This document shows, one piece after another, positions 25,585 to 33,667 of a stretch of 64,000 nucleotides of DNA. Position 1 is the first letter of the stretch. Every line of letters begins with the position of its first letter. Source of the stretch: Acidocella sp. (lineage in GTDB: Bacteria; Pseudomonadota; Alphaproteobacteria; Acetobacterales; Acetobacteraceae); contig JAMFRU010000058.1 of NCBI GenBank assembly GCA_026224875.1, forward strand, positions 47,390 through 111,389. Reading direction: 5' to 3'. The position numbers were made by a program, and so were the translations under genes. The notes under the pieces were generated by a model. It was not told the origin of the DNA, made no database searches, and saw nothing but the letters and a program-made list of their open reading frames with translations.

Positions 25585-27152
25585 TGAGTTTTAAAAATAC
25601 CACGCCGTCTGTTCTACGCACTCTATGGCGCAGCAATGCCGAGGTGGCGCTGTTCGACCTGCGCGAAGAGGGGCCGTATTCGCTGGCTCATCCGTTCTGG
25701 GCGGTCTCGCTGCCCTTGGCACAGATCGAGCTGCGTATCCGCGCACTGGTGCCGCGCAAAAATGCGCCGATCGTGGTGTATGATGATGGTGAAGGGCTGA
25801 CGCAGCGCGGGGCGGAACGCATCGCCGCACTTGGTTACACCGATGTGTCGATATTGGACGGCGGGTTGGCGGCTTATCGGGAATTGGGCGAAGTGTTCCG
25901 GGATGTTAACGTGCCTTCCAAGGCTTTTGGGGAGCTGGTGGAATCGATCCGTCATACCCCGTCCGCCGGGGCGGAGGAGATCAAACATCTCATCGAGACC
26001 GAGCCTGACCTTGTGGTGTTGGATGGCAGGCGGTTCGAAGAATACCGCACCATGAGCATTCCGCGCGGGCGCTCCGTGCCGAATGGCGAGCTGGCGCTGC
26101 GGGTGCATGACATCGCGCCAAACCCCGATACGACCATTGTGATTAATTGCGCCGGGCGTACGCGCTCGATCATTGGCACCCAGACGCTCGTCAACCTTGG
26201 CCTACCCAACCGTGTGTTGGCTTTGCGCAATGGCACCATTGGCTGGACGCTGGCAGGGCAGGCGCTGGAGCGCGGCAAGACTGAGCGTTTTCCCGCCACC
26301 ACGGCAGCAGGGCATGAGCGCGCGCGCAATGCCGCACAGGCCTATGCAGCGCGGGCAGGAGTGCCGGTAATCGATGCGGCCACCCTCGCTGCCTGGCGTG
26401 CCGAGGCTGCCAGCCGCACGCTCTATTTGCTCGACGTACGCACGCCGGAAGAGTTTCTCTCTGGCCATGCTGAGGGGTTTGCCTCCGCGCCCGGCGGGCA
26501 GCTGGTACAGGCCACCGATGAATGGGTGGCGGTGCGCGGCGGCCGGCTGGTGCTGTTCGATGATGACGGTGTGCGCGCCCGCAGTACCGCCGCCTGGCTG
26601 CGGCAATTGGGCTGGGATGCAACAGTACTGGCGCAGGATGCGATTCCGGCGGATGATAGGACACCGCCTTTGCCTGTCTTCATCAACCCGCCACCGGTGC
26701 CCGCCATCAGCGCTGCGGTGTTGCAGGTGGACCGTGAAAGTTTTGAGATCGTTGATCTTGGCCCGAGCCCGCTGTATCGCGCGGGGCATATTCCTGGCGC
26801 CTGGTTTCTGGCCGGTTCGCAGCTTGGTGACCTTGCCAATATTCCCGGCACGGCGCCGCTCGTTATTACTTCCGCCGATGGTAAGCTGGCTGCCGCGCAT
26901 GCTGCCGATATTGCGGCTGCTACGCAGCGCGAAGTGTTGTGGTTACGGGGTGGCAACAAGGGGTGGGTGGAGGCCGGCTCCAAATTGGATGTTGCACCCG
27001 GCTGGGCCAGCGCGCCGGAGGATGTTTATAAGCGGCCCTACGAGGGTACCGATAATCAGGCGGCCGCCATGCAGGCCTATATCGATTGGGAGCTGCAGCT
27101 TGTAGCCCAGCTGGCCAATGATGGCGTCAGCAATTTCCATGTTATCCGCTGA
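25584..27152 (+). CDS. Multi-domain rhodanese-like sulfurtransferase
   Basis: A 522-residue protein made of about four rhodanese repeats: roughly 1-115 (PIVVYDDGEGLTQRGAERI), 125-235 (VVLDGRRFEEYRTMSIPRG, IVINCAGRTRSIIG), 250-360 (LLDVRTPEEFLSGHAEG, LVLFDDDGVRARSTAAW) and 375-480 (FEIVDLGPSPLYRAGHIPG). Only repeat 2 has the catalytic Cys in its active-site loop (NCAGRTRS); the others have Asp or Ser-Ala. It likely moves sulfane sulfur or binds a sulfur intermediate. It sits between the thiol dioxygenase and the AprA-like flavoprotein. Confidence 0.85.
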   Translation: MSFKNTTPSVLRTLWRSNAEVALFDLREEGPYSLAHPFWAVSLPLAQIELRIRALVPRKNAPIVVYDDGEGLTQRGAERIAALGYTDVSILDGGLAAYRELGEVFRDVNVPSKAFGELVESIRHTPSAGAEEIKHLIETEPDLVVLDGRRFEEYRTMSIPRGRSVPNGELALRVHDIAPNPDTTIVINCAGRTRSIIGTQTLVNLGLPNRVLALRNGTIGWTLAGQALERGKTERFPATTAAGHERARNAAQAYAARAGVPVIDAATLAAWRAEAASRTLYLLDVRTPEEFLSGHAEGFASAPGGQLVQATDEWVAVRGGRLVLFDDDGVRARSTAAWLRQLGWDATVLAQDAIPADDRTPPLPVFINPPPVPAISAAVLQVDRESFEIVDLGPSPLYRAGHIPGAWFLAGSQLGDLANIPGTAPLVITSADGKLAAAHAADIAAATQREVLWLRGGNKGWVEAGSKLDVAPGWASAPEDVYKRPYEGTDNQAAAMQAYIDWELQLVAQLANDGVSNFHVIR

Positions 27153-28677
27153 AGCCGATGTGCTCATCATCGGCGGTGGCATGGCCGCTGCCTGGGCCGC
27201 CGTTGGAGCGGCGCTTGGCGGGGCCAATGTCATCATGGTTGATAAAGGTGCTGTCGGCACCAGCGGTGTTACCGCGACGGCCGGGCCAAACCATTGGTGG
27301 GTAGCGCCAAAGCAGCGCGAGCAGGCGGTGACCCAGCGCCAGGGCCAGGCTTTGGGTCTGGGTGAGGCGAGCTGGATGCATCGTATTCTGGAACAGACAT
27401 GGGAAACCCTCCCCAGTTTGGCGCGGTTCTATGAGTTTTGCGTGAATGATACCGGTGTTACCGTATATAATTCCGTTCGTGGACCGGAATATATGCGTGG
27501 CTTGCGGCAATATGCATTGAGTTTGGGTGTGCGTATTCTCGACCATTCTCCGGCGCTTGAATTGCTGCTGCAACGCGGCGCCATTGCCGGGGCGCGTGGT
27601 GAGCGGTTGCAGGCACGGGAGGAATGGGAAATCCGCGCCCCGGCCGTGATTCTCGCAACAGGCGGCTGCGCTTTCAACGGCGCGCTGCTTGGTAGCCGCA
27701 CCAATACTGGCGATGGTTATCTGCTCGCGGCGGAAACCGGTGTGGCGCTCTCGGGCATGGAATTTTCCAGCCAGTTTACGGTAGCACCGGCTTTCTCGAC
27801 CATGACGCGGGCGATGTCCTATGTGTACGCCACATATTACGATGCCGCCGGCCGGGTGGTGCAACCCTCCGGCGATGTGCAGAGGCTGCGCTTTCTCGCG
27901 GAGGCTTTACGCAACGGGCCGGTGTATGCCGATTTCTCCCGCATGCCGCAGGACATACGCGACCGCCTGCCCACGATCTCGCCCAATGTGCTGCCGGTAT
28001 TCCGCCGCCAGGGCATTGATCCGTTCACTGATAAATTCCCCATCGCTCTGGTTTCGGAGGGCACGATACGCGGTGTTGGCGGGTTGGTGCTGGAGTCTGA
28101 GGATTGCGAAACCTCTACGCCCGGCCTGTTTGCTGTTGGTGATGCCGCATCGCGCGAAGCGGTTACCGGCGCGATTTCCGGTGGTGGTGCCGTGAACTCT
28201 GCCTGGGCTTTGTCCTCGGGCATCTGGTCTGGCCGCGCCGCGGCGCGGCTGGCAAAACAGGGTGTGCGGTACGGCGCCATCGAGCGCACCGGCCAGGCTG
28301 GGTTGCGGCCGTTGCAATCGGCACGGAATTTGGACACCGGCGCATTGGCCGCCACTGTACGAGAACAGGCAACGGATTTCTCCACCACCTTCTTCCGCGA
28401 TGATACCAACCTGCGCCGCGCCTTGAACGTGTTGGATTCGCAATGGGGTGAAATCCGCACGCATCTTGCAGGTGGTTTGCGCGCCCGAGAGGCAGCCTCA
28501 CTCACCGCCACGTCGCGCTGGTGCCTCAGTGCGGCACTGCACCGGCGCGAGAGCCGCGGCATTCATACGCGCGAGGATTTTCCAGGTGCCGCGCCACATC
28601 TGGCAAAGCGGCAAATTCTGCGGGGCGTGGATAATATCGACTCCAGCTTTGCCTCGGCCGAGGAGATGGCGGCATGA
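27139..28677 (+). CDS. FAD-dependent oxidoreductase, AprA/fumarate-reductase-like
   Basis: A 512-residue flavoprotein with N-terminal dinucleotide motif DVLIIGGGMAAAWAAVGAALGG (residues ~7-28), the substrate-side loop VTATAGPNHWWVAP (~47), LATGGCAFNGALLGSRTNTGDGY (~175-200) and C-terminal FAD closure TPGLFAVGDAASREAVTGAISGGGAV (~330-355). Together with the adjacent two-cluster ferredoxin it resembles the alpha subunit of adenylylsulfate reductase, but it is shorter and the role is open. Start at 27139 overlaps the rhodanese gene by 14 bp (27118 is an alternative). In an organosulfur operon it could interconvert sulfite/APS-like species or oxidise another sulfur intermediate. Confidence 0.78.
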   Translation: MLSAEADVLIIGGGMAAAWAAVGAALGGANVIMVDKGAVGTSGVTATAGPNHWWVAPKQREQAVTQRQGQALGLGEASWMHRILEQTWETLPSLARFYEFCVNDTGVTVYNSVRGPEYMRGLRQYALSLGVRILDHSPALELLLQRGAIAGARGERLQAREEWEIRAPAVILATGGCAFNGALLGSRTNTGDGYLLAAETGVALSGMEFSSQFTVAPAFSTMTRAMSYVYATYYDAAGRVVQPSGDVQRLRFLAEALRNGPVYADFSRMPQDIRDRLPTISPNVLPVFRRQGIDPFTDKFPIALVSEGTIRGVGGLVLESEDCETSTPGLFAVGDAASREAVTGAISGGGAVNSAWALSSGIWSGRAAARLAKQGVRYGAIERTGQAGLRPLQSARNLDTGALAATVREQATDFSTTFFRDDTNLRRALNVLDSQWGEIRTHLAGGLRAREAASLTATSRWCLSAALHRRESRGIHTREDFPGAAPHLAKRQILRGVDNIDSSFASAEEMAA

Positions 28678-29021
28678 TTGAATTGTTGTTCGAGGATTTG
28701 TGCACGCAATGTAATGAATGCGTCGTTAAATGTCCGTCCAATGTATTCGATGCGGTGCCGGGCGCGGCCCCGGTGATCGCGCGGCCACTCGATTGCCAGA
28801 CCTGCTATATGTGCGAGATGTACTGCCAGGACGATGCAATTTTCATTGGTTCAGACTACGAGAAACAGAATATGCCAGACCCTGAGGTGGTGCGCGCGGC
28901 CGGCTGGCTGGGCGAGTTGCGGCGTAACAGTGGCTGGGATGAATGGGCGGCCGACCCGCAATATAAAAACCAGATGTGGTATATGAGCGAGGTTTTCAAA
29001 CGCGGCCTAGCGGGTGGATAA
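28674..29021 (+). CDS. 4Fe-4S ferredoxin-like subunit (AprB-like)
   Basis: A 115-residue electron carrier. Two cluster motifs are visible: CTQCNECVVKCPS (residues ~11-23) and CQTCYMCEMYCQDDA (~42-56). The last position differs from the classic CxxCxxCxxxCP because Pro is replaced. The C-terminal tail (NQMWYMSEVFKRG) is aromatic and probably docks onto the flavoprotein, as the AprB tail does. It overlaps the flavoprotein stop by 4 bp (ATGA), so the two are almost surely one complex. Confidence 0.85.
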   Translation: MIELLFEDLCTQCNECVVKCPSNVFDAVPGAAPVIARPLDCQTCYMCEMYCQDDAIFIGSDYEKQNMPDPEVVRAAGWLGELRRNSGWDEWAADPQYKNQMWYMSEVFKRGLAGG

Positions 29022-29033
29022 TGGAGAGGTAGC

Positions 29034-29696
29034 ATGACTGAAAATAGTTTGAATGAACAATTCACGGCTTTGCATGAGCATCGCGTGCAGACGATGAATC
29101 CCGTTGATCTTGATATCAACATCCGCCAGCGGGAATATCTCGTGGCGCATGCAAACCGCGATGCGTTTCCCAAGCCGGGCGATAAAGTGCCGGATTTCAC
29201 ATTGCCGGATGTGGATGGCGGCAGCGTGGTGCTGGCGGAATTATTGGTCAAAGGCCCGGTGGTGCTGGTGTTTTTCCGTTTCGCCGGCTGCCCCGCATGC
29301 AATATTGCGCTGCCGTATTATGAGCGCGCGCTCTACCCGGAACTGGCCGCACGGGGTGCCACTTTGCTGGCCTTGAGCCCGCAGGTGCCGGAGAAGCTTG
29401 GAGAAATTAAGACCCGGCATAATCTTTCTTTCCATATTGCTTCGGACACGGACAATCGTCTGGGAAAACATTTCGGTATCGTGTTTTCACCGACCGAGGA
29501 GGCCAGGGCAAATGCCGAAGCCAAGGGCTCGAATATGGGCGAGACCACGGGTACCGGCACGTGGGAGCTGCCGATGCCGGCGGTAATTGTGATCGGGCAG
29601 GATGGGGTTATCCGCTATGCCGATGTGAGCCCGGATTGGCTGGTGCGCACGGAGGCGGGGGATATTCTGGCAGCATTGGAACCGGCGCTAAGCTGA
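29034..29696 (+). CDS. Peroxiredoxin (AhpC/TSA family)
   Basis: A 220-residue thiol peroxidase with thioredoxin fold: PDFTLPDVDGGSVVLAEL (residues ~60-78), then FRFAGCPACNIALPYYERAL (~83-102). The peroxidatic position is occupied by the first Cys of a CPAC pair, unlike the usual PxxxTxxC, so disulfide or sulfane chemistry is possible. The start at 29034 has a GGAGAGG site, 12 bp after the ferredoxin. It may detoxify peroxide made by the flavoenzymes in this operon. Confidence 0.85.
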   Translation: MTENSLNEQFTALHEHRVQTMNPVDLDINIRQREYLVAHANRDAFPKPGDKVPDFTLPDVDGGSVVLAELLVKGPVVLVFFRFAGCPACNIALPYYERALYPELAARGATLLALSPQVPEKLGEIKTRHNLSFHIASDTDNRLGKHFGIVFSPTEEARANAEAKGSNMGETTGTGTWELPMPAVIVIGQDGVIRYADVSPDWLVRTEAGDILAALEPALS

Positions 29697-29804
29697 AGGC
29701 GGCAGATTCGCTCAGGGGCGGGCTTGCATAATACTACTTATTGGGTAGATATATGGTCCCTACTCTTAACGGTAGATCATGCACCATCTTCTTAGTACCG
29801 TCCC

Positions 29805-30644
29805 ATGGCGGTGAATATTCCCATGGAGCTGCTGCGTAGCTTCGTCGCCATTATTGACACCGGTTCAATGCTGCAGGCCACCGAGCGCGTGTTCCTCACG
29901 CAATCCGCGCTCTCGCTGCAGATGCGCCGGTTGGAAGATCTTGTGCGCCAGCCATTGTTCAACCGCCAGGGGCGCCGGCTGCGGCTTACCCCGGCGGGAG
30001 AGCGGCTGCTGCGTACCGCGCGCGATATTCTGAGCCTCAACGATCAGGTGCTTGCCGCTCTACAGGGCCAGGCGCTTTCCGGCTCCGTGCGCCTTGGCAT
30101 GAACCAGGATTTCGCCGAGATTTTCCTCCCCGGCGTGCTGAATGAGTTCATCACCTCCTACCCTGAAATCCAGACCCAGGTGCGGGTCGGCGGCAGCCAG
30201 GAGCTGCTTGACCTGCTCTCCAACGGCCAGCTGGATCTCGTACTCTGCGTACGCCCCGAGGATGACCCGAAACTGCTGAAAACCGTGCCGATGGGATGGT
30301 TCGGCCATATGCATCTGCTGGAGCGCGACGTGCTGCCGCTGGCCCTGCTGGAGCCGCCCTGCCTGTTCCGTGCCGCCGCTCTGGCCCGGCTGGAGGCCTC
30401 CGGGCGGCGCTTCCGCGTGCTGGTGGAAACCGCCAGCCTGTCGGGCATCCGTGCCGCGGTACAGGCGGGGCTTGCCATCACCTGCCGCGGCCCGCTGTTC
30501 GCCGAGGTCGCCCCCTTGCTCCCGGCCGACGCGCTGCCGTCACTCTCCCGTGCCGGCTATGCAATCTATGATGCACCCGTACCATCGCCCGCCACCAGCC
30601 GGTTGGAGACATTGCTGCGGCAAGCGGTGCTGGCCCTGAACTGA
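29805..30644 (+). CDS. LysR-family transcriptional regulator
   Basis: A 279-residue regulator. The N-terminal wHTH is MELLRSFVAIIDTGSMLQATERVFLTQSALSLQMRRLEDLV (residues 7-47); the C-terminal substrate-binding region starts LSGSVRLGMNQDFAEIFLP (~90). It follows the organosulfur operon by 108 bp on the same strand with its own AT-rich leader (29725-29800), so it may be separately expressed. A role in controlling the upstream sulfur genes is likely but not shown. Confidence 0.88.
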   Translation: MAVNIPMELLRSFVAIIDTGSMLQATERVFLTQSALSLQMRRLEDLVRQPLFNRQGRRLRLTPAGERLLRTARDILSLNDQVLAALQGQALSGSVRLGMNQDFAEIFLPGVLNEFITSYPEIQTQVRVGGSQELLDLLSNGQLDLVLCVRPEDDPKLLKTVPMGWFGHMHLLERDVLPLALLEPPCLFRAAALARLEASGRRFRVLVETASLSGIRAAVQAGLAITCRGPLFAEVAPLLPADALPSLSRAGYAIYDAPVPSPATSRLETLLRQAVLALN

Positions 30645-30698
30645 CGAAGGTGGATGACGGTTCTGGAAGCGGGCGGCTGGAGGCGCTAGGCTGGCGGC

Positions 30699-31520
30699 AT
30701 GACGCCACTCACCGGACTCCATGAGTTTATCGATCGCTATAGGCGTCTCTTTATCCTGACCGGCGCGGGGTGCAGCACAAACTCTGGTCTGCCTGATTAT
30801 CGTGATGCCGGGGGTAATTGGAAGCGCGCGCAGCCGATGACCTATCAGGTCTTCATGGGCGATGCGGCGGCGCGGCAGCGTTACTGGGCGCGCAGTATGA
30901 CTGGCTGGCCGCGCTTTGAGAGGACCCAGCCCAACGGCGCGCATTACGCGCTTGCACGGCTGGAGGAGATGGGCAAATGCGAGCTGCTGCTGACCCAGAA
31001 TGTCGATCGGCTGCATCAGGCGGCTGGCAGCACCCGTGTGGTGGATCTGCATGGGCGGCTCGATCTGGTCCGCTGCATGGGGTGCGAGCAGCGCATTTCC
31101 CGGGCCGCGTTTCAGGAGGAGCTGGTTCGGCTTAATCCGGCTTGGGCCGGGGTGGAAGCGGGCTTCGCACCGGATGGCGATGCCGATATTGAAGCCGCCG
31201 ATTTTTCGTCCTTCGTAATCCCGGTTTGCCGGGACTGCGGTGGGGTGCTCAAGCCGGATGTCGTGTTTTATGGTGAGAACGTGCCGCGCGAGCGGGTTGA
31301 GGCCGGCGTGGGACATCTCGCTCAGGCCGATGCCATGCTGATCGTGGGGTCTTCCCTCATGGTCTGGTCCGGTTTTCGCTTCGTCCAGGCGGCCGCGCGC
31401 GCGGGTAAAACCATTGCCGCAATCAATCTTGGGCACACCCGTGCGGATGTGTTGCTCTCGTTCAAGGTGGAGCAATCCTGCGACGAGGCGTTGGCCTTCC
31501 TGCTGCGGCCGGCCGCGTAA
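30699..31520 (+). CDS. SIR2-family NAD-dependent protein deacylase
   Basis: A 273-residue sirtuin. The NAD motif is LTGAGCSTNSGLPDYRDAGG (residues ~14-33), the active site TQNVDRLHQAAGS (~100) and catalytic His in DLHGRLDLVRC (~120). Zinc Cys pairs are CMGCEQ and CRDCGG, followed by LKPDVVFYGENVP and a GSSLMVWSGF NAD-binding turn. The GCST in place of the GISA turn is usual for the SIR2 group of class II. It removes acyl groups from lysines. It is monocistronic and ends in a bidirectional terminator. Confidence 0.92.
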   Translation: MTPLTGLHEFIDRYRRLFILTGAGCSTNSGLPDYRDAGGNWKRAQPMTYQVFMGDAAARQRYWARSMTGWPRFERTQPNGAHYALARLEEMGKCELLLTQNVDRLHQAAGSTRVVDLHGRLDLVRCMGCEQRISRAAFQEELVRLNPAWAGVEAGFAPDGDADIEAADFSSFVIPVCRDCGGVLKPDVVFYGENVPRERVEAGVGHLAQADAMLIVGSSLMVWSGFRFVQAAARAGKTIAAINLGHTRADVLLSFKVEQSCDEALAFLLRPAA

Positions 31521-31552
31521 AAAAGGCCCCGGCAAATGCCGGGGCCTTTTTT
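31519..31552. terminator. Bidirectional rho-independent terminator
   Basis: AAAAGGCCCCGGC-AAAT-GCCGGGGCCTTTT forms a perfect GC-rich stem of nine pairs flanked by A and T runs. It lies between the convergent sirtuin and cbtA genes and can terminate both. Confidence 0.92.
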
Positions 31553-31557
31553 ATTGG

Positions 31558-32331
31558 TTATGTCCAGCCGTGATTTACACTGCCGCGCCGCCCCCATTGG
31601 GCTTTGGCGGCGCGCTCGGTGAGGGCGCCAAACCCCAGGCCGAGTGTTGCCCACATGATGGCCTGCATGCCCAGCGAATCGATCCGGAAATGCCACAACA
31701 CCACGGCGGGGAAGCCGGCGGGGACTTCGTTGATCGGCGGCAGGAACGCCGCCACCAATGCCACCGCGACGATGTAGCCGCCGGCCGACCAGAGGGACGC
31801 AGCCCATTCGCCGTGTTTGGAGGCGAGATGCTTGCGTACCATCACCGCCAAAACCATAGCGGCGATCGACAGCACCATCATGGAAAAATACAATTCCGTG
31901 CGAATGCCGATCGTATCCGGATGCCCGACCGAGGGTGGATTTGCCGGGTATTTCAGATTGGGCACGATATACATGCAGATGATGCCGCCCAGCGCCAGTA
32001 AGGCCGAAGTCGTGCGCGGGCTGAGACGGCCGGCGCGCCCATTAACATAGGCGAAAACCAGCGCGAACAGCCCGCCGAAGGCGGTGCTGTACACCATCAC
32101 GCCTGTCAGCAGGCCGAAGCTCGCCTGCACCTGCCGGCTGACGAGCACAGGTTCCACGACGTCGTGGATGCCTTTCGTCGCATCGGCCTGGACCTTGGCT
32201 TTGTCCATTGCGGATTCGAACGCGATGGCGCGATCGACCTGTGGTTCACCGTAAATTTTGGCGAAACTGAAAACGAGAAGCCCCGCGAGCAAGCCGCACA
32301 GCATCCCACGGATGAGGAGGGTTCTGACCAT
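31558..32331 (-). CDS. cbtA: CbtA family cobalt transporter subunit
   Basis: A 257-residue inner-membrane protein with five hydrophobic segments (starts near residues 8, 75, 108, 145, 180 and a last one near 230). The N-terminal LIRGMLCGLLAGLLVFSFAKIYGEPQVDRAI and the mid-protein GGIICMYIVPNLKYPANPPSVG are typical of CbtA. With CbtB it is the cobalt uptake pair found near B12 genes in proteobacteria. It is 15 bp downstream of cbtB and shares its cobalamin riboswitch. Confidence 0.92.
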   Translation of the reverse strand: MVRTLLIRGMLCGLLAGLLVFSFAKIYGEPQVDRAIAFESAMDKAKVQADATKGIHDVVEPVLVSRQVQASFGLLTGVMVYSTAFGGLFALVFAYVNGRAGRLSPRTTSALLALGGIICMYIVPNLKYPANPPSVGHPDTIGIRTELYFSMMVLSIAAMVLAVMVRKHLASKHGEWAASLWSAGGYIVAVALVAAFLPPINEVPAGFPAVVLWHFRIDSLGMQAIMWATLGLGFGALTERAAKAQWGRRGSVNHGWT

Positions 32332-32346
32332 GATTTTCGGCCCCTA

Positions 32347-32553
32347 TTAGTGACAGGGGAAACCAAGCAGATGGCGGCTGTCATGCACCCATTCGTGTAC
32401 ATACATGCCGGGGATGATCGATGTGGCACCTTCCTCCGCGCCGACGAAATAGATCGCCAGGAGCATGAGGGCGCCGAAAATCAGCCAGGGGATGATCTCG
32501 CCTACGGGGATGGGTTGCGAGACGGTACCGGTATCGATGGAAATGTCAGACAT
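32347..32553 (-). CDS. cbtB: CbtB family cobalt transporter subunit
   Basis: A 68-residue protein with one transmembrane helix (IIPWLIFGALMLLAIYFVG) and a His-rich C-terminus (YVHEWVHDSRHLLGFPCH) that probably binds cobalt. This is the hallmark layout of CbtB. ATG at 32553 has GGAG nine bases upstream; the ORF-track start is seven codons further up without a site. It follows the cobalamin riboswitch by about 40 bp and precedes cbtA. Confidence 0.92.
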   Translation of the reverse strand: MSDISIDTGTVSQPIPVGEIIPWLIFGALMLLAIYFVGAEEGATSIIPGMYVHEWVHDSRHLLGFPCH

Positions 32554-32591
32554 ATAAGTAACTCCTGGGATCAAGCGTCCTGGTGGAAGAA

Positions 32592-32715
32592 GAAAACACC
32601 ACGGGAGGGTCTGACTTCCGGCTTCCTCATCAGGGTTTTGATAAGTAACCGATTACAGTGGCGCGACCGCGCCGGATTTGCACCGGCTTCCCGATCCATG
32701 GCTAAAACGGTGTAC
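32592..32715 (-). promoter_or_regulatory. Cobalamin riboswitch upstream of cbtBA
   Basis: The minus strand reads GGGAAGCCGGTGCAAATCCGGC, GCCACTGTAA and GAGGAAGCCGGAAGTCAGACC in order: the conserved boxes of the B12 aptamer. P1 is formed by ACACC and GGTGT at the two ends. It lies between the divergent phosphatase gene and cbtB and should switch cobalt uptake off when B12 is plentiful. Confidence 0.93.
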
Positions 32716-32767
32716 GCTTTGGATTTTTACCGGTCAATGAAAACGTGAATGAAGCGGGATTCGTGAA

Positions 32768-33340
32768 ATGACGTTGCTGACAGCGCGCCTGACCTTGATC
32801 TGCCACGGTGCGACTCGCGCCATGCGAGAGGCGGCTTTTCCGGGCGATGAGCCGCTGGAGCCGCAAGCTCTTGCGAAGGCCGCGGCACTGGCGCCGTTGT
32901 TGCGGCGGGTCGATGCGGCGTGGTCCAGCCCGGCGCGGCGTGCTCTGGAAACAGCCATGGCACTTGGCCTGGCGGTAGAAACTGAAGCGGCGTTGGCGGA
33001 TATCGATGTGGGGGCCTGGGGCGGCAGATCACTTGCCGATGTCGAGGCCAGCGATCCCGCCGGTCTTGCCAGCTGGATGAGCGATGCGGCGGCTTGCCCG
33101 CATGGCGGGGAGACGATTGTTGCGTTGATCCACCGGGTGGCCGGTTGGCTTGAGATGATGAAAGGCGCCGAGGGCCGCATATTTACCGTCACGCATCCTG
33201 CCGTCATCCGCGCTGCCGTTGTTATCGCACTGGATGCACCGCCGGCTTCATTCTGGCGCATCGACGTCGAACCGCTCTGTTTTGTCCGGCTGCAGGGCCG
33301 GGCGGGCCGTTGGACGCTGCGCTCCCTCGGCACGCGTTGA
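32768..33340 (+). CDS. Histidine-phosphatase-family protein with CHG in place of RHG
   Basis: A 190-residue member of the phosphoglycerate-mutase-like fold, in the position where an alpha-ribazole-phosphatase-type gene is expected in B12 clusters. The phosphorylated His is kept in LTLICHGATRAMRE (residue ~15), but the invariant Arg before it is Cys. The second His (FTVTHPAVIRAAV, ~140), the VDAAWSSPARRALETA block and an acidic DIDVGAWGG are present. Activity may be altered. It starts about 50 bp from the cbtB riboswitch on the opposite strand and is followed by the second riboswitch. Confidence 0.75.
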   Translation: MTLLTARLTLICHGATRAMREAAFPGDEPLEPQALAKAAALAPLLRRVDAAWSSPARRALETAMALGLAVETEAALADIDVGAWGGRSLADVEASDPAGLASWMSDAAACPHGGETIVALIHRVAGWLEMMKGAEGRIFTVTHPAVIRAAVVIALDAPPASFWRIDVEPLCFVRLQGRAGRWTLRSLGTR

Positions 33341-33371
33341 CAGGGGTAAGGGTGGCCGATACCCTGAAATG

Positions 33372-33548
33372 GATGGTCCTTCATTTGAGAAGGTGAATAG
33401 GGAATGCGGTGCGAGCCGGGCTTCATGCCAGTCTCAATACCGCAGCTGCCCCCGCAACTGTAAGCGGAAAGCTCTCGTCTATCGGTCACTGGATTTTGGT
33501 CCGGGAAGGCTGACGGGAGCGTTCGATCCGCGAGCCAGGAGACCTGCC
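33372..33548 (+). promoter_or_regulatory. Cobalamin riboswitch upstream of the DUF1636-cobW-cobN operon
   Basis: In order the plus strand shows GGTGCGAGCCGGG-type early stem, CCCGCAACTGTAAGCGG, CACTGG, GGGAAGGCTGACGGGAGC and GAGCCAGGAGACCTGCC, the hallmarks of a cobalamin aptamer (about 175 nt). About 120 nt separate it from the GTG of the DUF1636 gene and include GC-rich hairpins that could be the expression platform. It should control the ring-synthesis operon. Confidence 0.93.
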
Positions 33549-33667
33549 ATCAAGACTAACACTGGCCAGGCGGGGCGCCCGGGCGAGTTTTATGTGCCAC
33601 GGTTCGGCATATTGTTTTGGCAGGTCCGCGCCCCGGCCTGGTACGCTATGCGTGCATTGGGGAGAGT

